From Nitrospirota bacterium (GTDB lineage Bacteria > Nitrospirota > Nitrospiria > Nitrospirales > UBA8639), in the NCBI GenBank assembly GCA_029879555.1, contig JAOUQB010000043.1, forward strand, positions 1-11,304: 11,304 bases of DNA. Reading direction: 5' to 3'. A program made the translations under genes and the position numbers. Numbering within the stretch: position 1 is the stretch's first letter; every line of letters begins with the position of its first letter. Of this stretch, positions 7,596-11,304 are shown one piece after another. Below the pieces are notes generated by a model, which made no database searches, was not told the origin of the DNA, and saw only the letters and a program-made list of their open reading frames with translations.

Positions 7596-8219
7596 TCAAC
7601 GGGAAAGGTCTGGAGCGGACAACTTACGTTTACTCGGGGCGGTTTGTTTGGCCTGACTCACCGAAATGCCAAATTCGGTAATTTTTTTCCGCAAGGTATT
7701 ACGATTCAGTCCCAACAGACGAGCCGCTTTAATTTGGTTGCCATGCGTTTCCCGCAAAGCGAGTTCGATAAGGGGCCGCTCAACTGCCCGCATCAAGGTA
7801 GGATAGAGATCTTTCCCAGAACCGACATTCATGGCGCGGACAAAGTCACCGATCTTTTTTTCCACATAACTCGCGAGACTCACATCTTTGTGGTCCACCG
7901 ACGATTCCTGAGCCCCAGATGTCCCCATAATTTGGGGAATCTGGTTTAACATGCGCCAGGCAGGCAGAGGACCGGCATACACAAACATTTTGGACAAATT
8001 TAAATGGCCATTGAGCTCAGAGAGATTGGGGAGAACCTCTGAACTCGGTTCATCCAAAATCACACCTGAGAAATCTTCGGACTCCATTGCCGTTTCCAAT
8101 GACGAACAATCATCCACCACTTTGACCCGGTTTTGAAGATCGCGATGAATCGCTCGGGACTTTAATTCAGGATCGTTGGTCAGAAGTGCGAAGCGGAGTT
8201 GAGGATTAGGAGAAGTCAT
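7596..8219 (-). CDS. Fis-type helix-turn-helix regulator with receiver-like N-terminus
   Basis: This 207-residue protein ends in a Fis-type DNA-binding domain at about 140-186. It contains RPLIELALRETHGNQIKAAR and LLGLNRNTLRKKITEFGI, the pattern shared by Fis and the carboxy-terminal HTH of NtrC-family activators. The first ~100 residues (LRFALLTNDPELK, then VVDDCSSLETA, then FSGVILDEPSS with D56, then MFVYAG) have the strand-helix rhythm of a response-regulator receiver. The usual acidic pair and the conserved lysine are not evident, so it is probably a non-phosphorylated pseudo-receiver. No AAA+ ATPase domain lies between the two parts, so it should not activate sigma-54 promoters on its own. 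No histidine kinase gene is adjacent. It lies upstream of the tRNA-Val promoter. A basic tail (SKRKLSAPDLSR) follows the HTH. Its targets are unknown. Confidence 0.8.
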   Translation of the reverse strand: MTSPNPQLRFALLTNDPELKSRAIHRDLQNRVKVVDDCSSLETAMESEDFSGVILDEPSSEVLPNLSELNGHLNLSKMFVYAGPLPAWRMLNQIPQIMGTSGAQESSVDHKDVSLASYVEKKIGDFVRAMNVGSGKDLYPTLMRAVERPLIELALRETHGNQIKAARLLGLNRNTLRKKITEFGISVSQAKQTAPSKRKLSAPDLSR

Positions 8220-8305
8220 AGTTCGGTGGTTGAGAAACAGAGAACGGCGATTATGTCGAAACCAACAATTTGTTTCAATTGAGAGAATTGCCTAGGTTGA
8301 GCTTC

Positions 8306-9796
8306 TCACGCTCCCAGCCCTAAAAGGGGACACAACATACGCAAGAGACACCAAATGACGGTGCCACCAATGACATCCAACAACAACCCAGCTTGCACCA
8401 TGCGGAGAATCGGCACACGACCTGTGCCATAGACAATGGCATTCGGCGGAGTAGATACGGGCAAGACAAACGCCAGACTCGCCGCCATGCACGCAGCCAG
8501 TACGGGAGGGACAGGAGAAAAATTTGCAGAATGCGAAATCGCAATGAGCACCGGTACCAACATGCTCGTCGCTGCGGTATTCGAGGCTAATTCCGTGAGT
8601 ACAAGAGCGGTCAAAATCGCCACACCCATTAAACTCCACACCGATTCAATACCAAACAATCCAACCATGCCTTGGCCAATCGTATGGGCCAGTTCCGTCT
8701 TCACCATCAATTCGCCAAAAGCGATACCACCGCCAAATAACAAAATCGTACCCCAATGAATATTGGCAGCCTGTTTCCACGTGAGGGTAAACGTGCCTTG
8801 CCGAAGGTCCAGTGGCAAAAGAAACAAGAGTCCCGACGCAAAAATGGGAACCAGTTCTTTCGGAAGATGGGTCTTGACCCATTGCATGAGTGAATGGTCA
8901 GGTTCAAACCAAACAGACAACAATGCCGGTAACACCCACAAAAATACCGCTAATAGAAATACACCAAAAGCGTAGGATTCTCCACGGGTCCATGGCACAG
9001 ATGGAGTCATAGGCATCGTCAATGAAGAATGGGCGGATGCTGTGAGGGACGATGGAGCATACAACCAATACAGCACAGAAAACATCACCAGAAGCATCAC
9101 ACCAGCCACAGGCACGCCGAGCAACATCCACTGGTCAAAGGAAATCGTCGTATTCGCTTGCTCAGCAAGTAGTCCAATCCCAATTAAGTTCGGTGGGGTA
9201 CCAATTAGCGTCGCCACACCGCCAATGCCTGCCCCATAGGCCAAACACAGCAAAAATCCAGTCTCAAATTTACCTAAATCTTTTCCGCTCTGTCGTAGAG
9301 CATTCAACACCCCCAACGCGATAGGGAGCATGACGGCTGTCGCGGCCGTATTGCTAATCCACATCGACATGCCCGCCACGGCCAAACTGAGTGCCATCAT
9401 AATCCGAATGGGATTACTGCCCACCCATTTTCGTGAAAGGAGCCAATTGCCAAATCGTCCATCTAACCCATGCACCGTCAACGCTTCGGAAATAAAAAAA
9501 CTCCCGATAAACAAGAAAATGATGGGATGGGAAAATGCCGCAAACACCGACTTCATCGAATCCAGGCCAGCCAAGACACACAGACCACACCCCAATAACG
9601 CGGTAACCGGCAATGGAATAGGTTCCGTAATCCACATCACCACCACCCACGTCAAAATCGCCGCCAACGTCCGAGCCTGATCCGAGAGCGAATCCGGAAG
9701 AAACAGGAACATTAACGCCGCGAAGAAAGGAGCAACCAATAAACCCAAAAGATGGGGGGAAGAACGCGACGAGGGTTGGTAAATGGAGGAATTCAT
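8306..9796 (-). CDS. DASS/SLC13-family anion (dicarboxylate) symporter
   Basis: This 496-residue inner-membrane protein has many hydrophobic segments, in the way of the divalent anion:Na+ symporter family (VcINDY, SdcS, SLC13). Both substrate- and sodium-binding signatures are present: SNT at 148-150 (WISNTAATAVMLP) and SNT at 405-407 (ELASNTAATSMLVP). The paired loops GTPPN (199-203) and STPPNAIVYGTG (448-459) are also intact. MWITEPIPLPVTAL near residue 54 is a typical first-repeat motif. Family members import C4-dicarboxylates, citrate or sulfate with sodium; the substrate here cannot be told from sequence. No metabolic gene or regulator for it is beside it, although the Fis-type gene lies 86 bases downstream on the same strand. 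No clear Shine-Dalgarno sequence precedes the ATG. The hydrophilic first ~14 residues are plausible as a cytoplasmic tail. Confidence 0.9.
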   Translation of the reverse strand: MNSSIYQPSSRSSPHLLGLLVAPFFAALMFLFLPDSLSDQARTLAAILTWVVVMWITEPIPLPVTALLGCGLCVLAGLDSMKSVFAAFSHPIIFLFIGSFFISEALTVHGLDGRFGNWLLSRKWVGSNPIRIMMALSLAVAGMSMWISNTAATAVMLPIALGVLNALRQSGKDLGKFETGFLLCLAYGAGIGGVATLIGTPPNLIGIGLLAEQANTTISFDQWMLLGVPVAGVMLLVMFSVLYWLYAPSSLTASAHSSLTMPMTPSVPWTRGESYAFGVFLLAVFLWVLPALLSVWFEPDHSLMQWVKTHLPKELVPIFASGLLFLLPLDLRQGTFTLTWKQAANIHWGTILLFGGGIAFGELMVKTELAHTIGQGMVGLFGIESVWSLMGVAILTALVLTELASNTAATSMLVPVLIAISHSANFSPVPPVLAACMAASLAFVLPVSTPPNAIVYGTGRVPILRMVQAGLLLDVIGGTVIWCLLRMLCPLLGLGA

Positions 9797-9907
9797 AGGG
9801 AATTGACGCAGTAGGACTATCGGATAGAAGACGCTAGGAAGGCCTTACCAACCCAAAGGCACAGGAAAAAGCATAATACATGAAAATGAATAAGCCTCTC
9901 TTTGGTG

Positions 9908-10321
9908 TTAGCCAATCACTGATAGACCGCTGGCCTTGGCGGCAAGGGCCAAGGCCGTGTCATGCGTGGCCATGACGAGATTTTCTTTTGCTTGCTCTTT
10001 CCACATTAATGCTGTGGCCAGATGAATAGCATCAAGAGTTCCTAAAGTCGTAGGTAGGGGCTGGGATGCTCGGGCAAGGACTGGGTGCGTCAGTTCAATG
10101 ATTTCCAACCCTTCAAGTAGGCGAAAAATCGCCTCCCGCCGAATCGCGATGGCCTCCTCTCCAAAATTTTCCACCAGGCGTAGTCGGTCCATTGTACGAA
10201 GACATTCAACTTCAATGAGAGCTGAACTCATTCCCCGTTCAATCTTCTTCCATTCTTTGAGAGCATTTGATTGGCCAAAAAGCACACGGAGTAAAACAGA
10301 AGAATCAATATACGCAATCAC
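9908..10321 (-). CDS. PIN-domain toxin ribonuclease (VapC-like)
   Basis: This 137-residue protein is a single PIN domain. The acidic metal-binding set is visible: D6 in the opening MIAYIDSSVLL, E39 (or E37) in SSALIEVECLR, D97 in GTLDAIHLATA and D121 in MATHDTALA. Such proteins are Mg2+-dependent ribonucleases that cut tRNA or other RNA and halt translation unless held by their antitoxin. The start codon is GTG and overlaps the antitoxin stop (GTGA), so synthesis is coupled and follows the antitoxin, the standard order of these modules. Length and residues suggest an active enzyme. Its 3' flank (9797-9907) holds nothing I can identify. VapC-like is a family statement; the RNA target is not predictable here. 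Confidence 0.9.
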   Translation of the reverse strand: MIAYIDSSVLLRVLFGQSNALKEWKKIERGMSSALIEVECLRTMDRLRLVENFGEEAIAIRREAIFRLLEGLEIIELTHPVLARASQPLPTTLGTLDAIHLATALMWKEQAKENLVMATHDTALALAAKASGLSVIG

Positions 10322-10581
10322 CGCTCGACCTGCCGCTCTTCGAGGAGGAGGGCCACAATGTCCTGACGCAAGCGAAGCGGAGGAGGCAAGGGAATGCGAT
10401 GCAGTTTGGGTTGATGGGGAGGAGGCAATCGTACTTGTAACAGTCCGCCATGTACTTCATAGGGAATCACCTTCGCGATAGGGGTATTACGATCCATCAC
10501 AGTTAAAGTATGCCCCCGGCGGACCTGACGAAGATGTTCACTGAGTCGGCTTTTGAAATCGGCAATGCGAATATTATTCAT
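10318..10581 (-). CDS. Phd/YefM-type antitoxin of the PIN toxin
   Basis: This 87-residue protein carries the Phd/YefM DNA-binding fold in its first half: IRIADFKSRLSEHLRQVRRG, then HTLTVMDRNTPIAKVIPYE. The second half is proline-rich (LPPPHQPKLHRIPLPPPLRL) and ends in DIVALLLEERQVER, the kind of flexible tail that wraps around a PIN toxin and blocks its active site. The dimer is expected to repress its own promoter. It overlaps the toxin gene by four bases. The start ATG lies inside a palindrome that could be its operator, and no Shine-Dalgarno sequence is present; see the promoter entry. The family call is good from the amino-terminal motif; it was not assigned a named subfamily. Confidence 0.87.
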   Translation of the reverse strand: MNNIRIADFKSRLSEHLRQVRRGHTLTVMDRNTPIAKVIPYEVHGGLLQVRLPPPHQPKLHRIPLPPPLRLRQDIVALLLEERQVER

Positions 10582-10608
10582 GACTATATTCTAGTCATAT
10601 CTGGTCAT
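10580..10608. promoter_or_regulatory. Candidate operator of the toxin-antitoxin module
   Basis: An inverted repeat ATGACTA / TAGTCAT with a 5-base centre covers 10580-10598 and includes the first bases of the antitoxin start codon. A third copy of the half-site, TGGTCAT (10602-10608), lies 10 bp from the second (start to start), that is one helical turn. Phd/YefM antitoxins repress by binding such palindromes at their own promoter. Assignment is inference from position and symmetry. Confidence 0.55.
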
Positions 10609-10616
10609 AATTACAA
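10588..10616 (-). promoter_or_regulatory. Candidate promoter of the antitoxin-toxin operon
   Basis: On the - strand TTGTAA (10611-10616, 4/6 match) and TAGAAT (10588-10593, 5/6 match) are separated by 17 bases. The expected start of transcription, 7 bases on, is the A of the antitoxin ATG, which would make a leaderless mRNA. An alternative -10, TATAAT at 10618-10623, has no good -35 and would give a leader of about 30 bases. Confidence 0.5.
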
Positions 10617-10714
10617 GATTATAACCCGCTGTTTGAAGAAAGGGATGACAAGAATGTGCGGACTGAAGAAGTATTAAGATATATGGGTTACGATTTAAAT
10701 ATTGGGACTCAACA

Positions 10715-11304
10715 TTAAGATTGGCCTTTGGGCCGTCCACGGGGACGGAGGGTGCTTTCAAGATTCAAACGACGGGTGGTGCGTTGCACCCAGGATTCCT
10801 TGCCAAATGGACGGCCGCGCTGGACACACTGACGGACAGCTTCCAATTCCTCATCCGTTTGCGGCTCGTTGGTCCAATTCACCCATTGTCGAGGACGTGT
10901 AACTGGCCAATCTGTTAACCATTGACGATATGTTGGTCCTTGGGTTCGACGCCACAAACTCGACCATTGCCAATTCTCAGCCTGTTTGACTAATTTTGCC
11001 CGTAACGCATTGCGTTCGACATATCGGCACACGGTCAAGAAATGCTCGTCGCTTTGCACAGGAAATGATTTATAGCGTCCTTGGTATAGGTGTCCACTTC
11101 CGACTGACTGATGTTGGGCATGCCATCGTTGGGTATGGGTCAGCGTCAACCAGGCCATAAACCGAGACAAATCTCCATCTCGTCGCGGCCACAGGACCAA
11201 ATGCCAATGATTTGGCATGACACAATACGCTAAGATCCTGACCGGAACTTGGACTTGGGCTTCCTGCAGCACTTGTTCCCACAGTTGATAATCCTGTGGC
11301 GTCT
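10715..11304 (-). CDS. REP-associated tyrosine transposase (RAYT), 5' end beyond the window
   Basis: The frame is open to the window edge, so the amino terminus is missing; about 196 codons are present. It belongs to the Y1 (HUH) transposase family acting on single-stranded DNA. The HUH metal motif is in AYCVMPNHWHLV (HWH at 11201-11209), and the catalytic tyrosine is in CRYVERNALRAKLV (codon 11021-11023). A WQWSSLWRR segment follows, and the tail ends in STLRPRGRPKGQS, usual for this RAYT group. Such enzymes are single-copy, domesticated relatives of the IS200/IS605 transposases that spread REP palindromes. No REP-like GC-rich palindrome is visible in the 133 bases between its stop and the antitoxin gene. 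A GTG at 11270-11272 is internal to the domain and is not the start: readable codons upstream (TPQDYQLWEQ) continue the family alignment. Confidence 0.88.
   Translation of the reverse strand, partial: TPQDYQLWEQVLQEAQVQVPVRILAYCVMPNHWHLVLWPRRDGDLSRFMAWLTLTHTQRWHAQHQSVGSGHLYQGRYKSFPVQSDEHFLTVCRYVERNALRAKLVKQAENWQWSSLWRRTQGPTYRQWLTDWPVTRPRQWVNWTNEPQTDEELEAVRQCVQRGRPFGKESWVQRTTRRLNLESTLRPRGRPKGQS

Noticed and set aside
8436..9680. Several + strand frames of 65-116 codons opposite the DASS transporter gene
   Set aside because: They mirror the transporter codons, look like low-complexity shadow translations, and the transporter frame carries all family motifs.
10098..10481. 127-codon + strand frame across the toxin and antitoxin genes
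   Set aside because: It is antisense to both genes of a well-supported module, and its translation shows no family signature.
10723..10734. GGCC-TTTG-GGCC inverted repeat near the 3' end of the RAYT gene, as a REP or terminator
   Set aside because: It is within the codons for the conserved GRPKG tail, is only 4 bp per arm and is not followed by a T-run.
11270..11272. GTG as the start of the RAYT gene
   Set aside because: The frame stays open to the window edge and the upstream residues continue the family's pre-HUH region, so this codon is an internal valine.

Overview
The window looks like a chromosomal segment of a free-living bacterium. Coding density is high, base composition is balanced by eye, and there is a conserved translation-gene block followed by an accessory tail. 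The gene styles (RsmB-Rpe pair, stand-alone Fis-type regulator, REP-associated transposase, PIN toxin module) would fit a Nitrospira-like member of Nitrospirota. That assignment is an impression, not something the sequence proves.

Left part, + strand: the 3' end of rsmB (16S rRNA m5C methyltransferase), rpe (ribulose-5-phosphate epimerase), pheS and pheT. Junctions are a 4-base overlap or gaps under 10 bases, so this is one operon. Both PheRS subunits are of the archaeal/eukaryotic type (519 and 564 residues) rather than the usual bacterial type.

Middle, - strand (transcribed right to left): a Fis-type HTH regulator, tRNA-Val(GAC) with its own near-consensus promoter, then thrS-infC-rpmI-rplT, the classic translation operon. 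It meets pheT tail-to-tail, with the two stop codons overlapping. In many bacteria pheST follows rplT on the same strand. Here the archaeal-type pair sits in that place but inverted, which suggests replacement of the native pair at its ancestral locus.

Right part, - strand: a DASS/SLC13 anion transporter, a Phd/YefM-type antitoxin with a PIN-domain toxin (4-base overlap, with a palindromic operator over the predicted promoter and start codon), and a RAYT (REP-associated tyrosine transposase) whose 5' end runs off the window.

No gene-free stretch exceeds 300 bases. No rRNA, CRISPR array, insertion sequence ends or convincing intrinsic terminators were seen. I did not find a wholly unknown multi-gene system. 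The most notable features are the PheRS displacement and the compact, possibly leaderless toxin-antitoxin control region.
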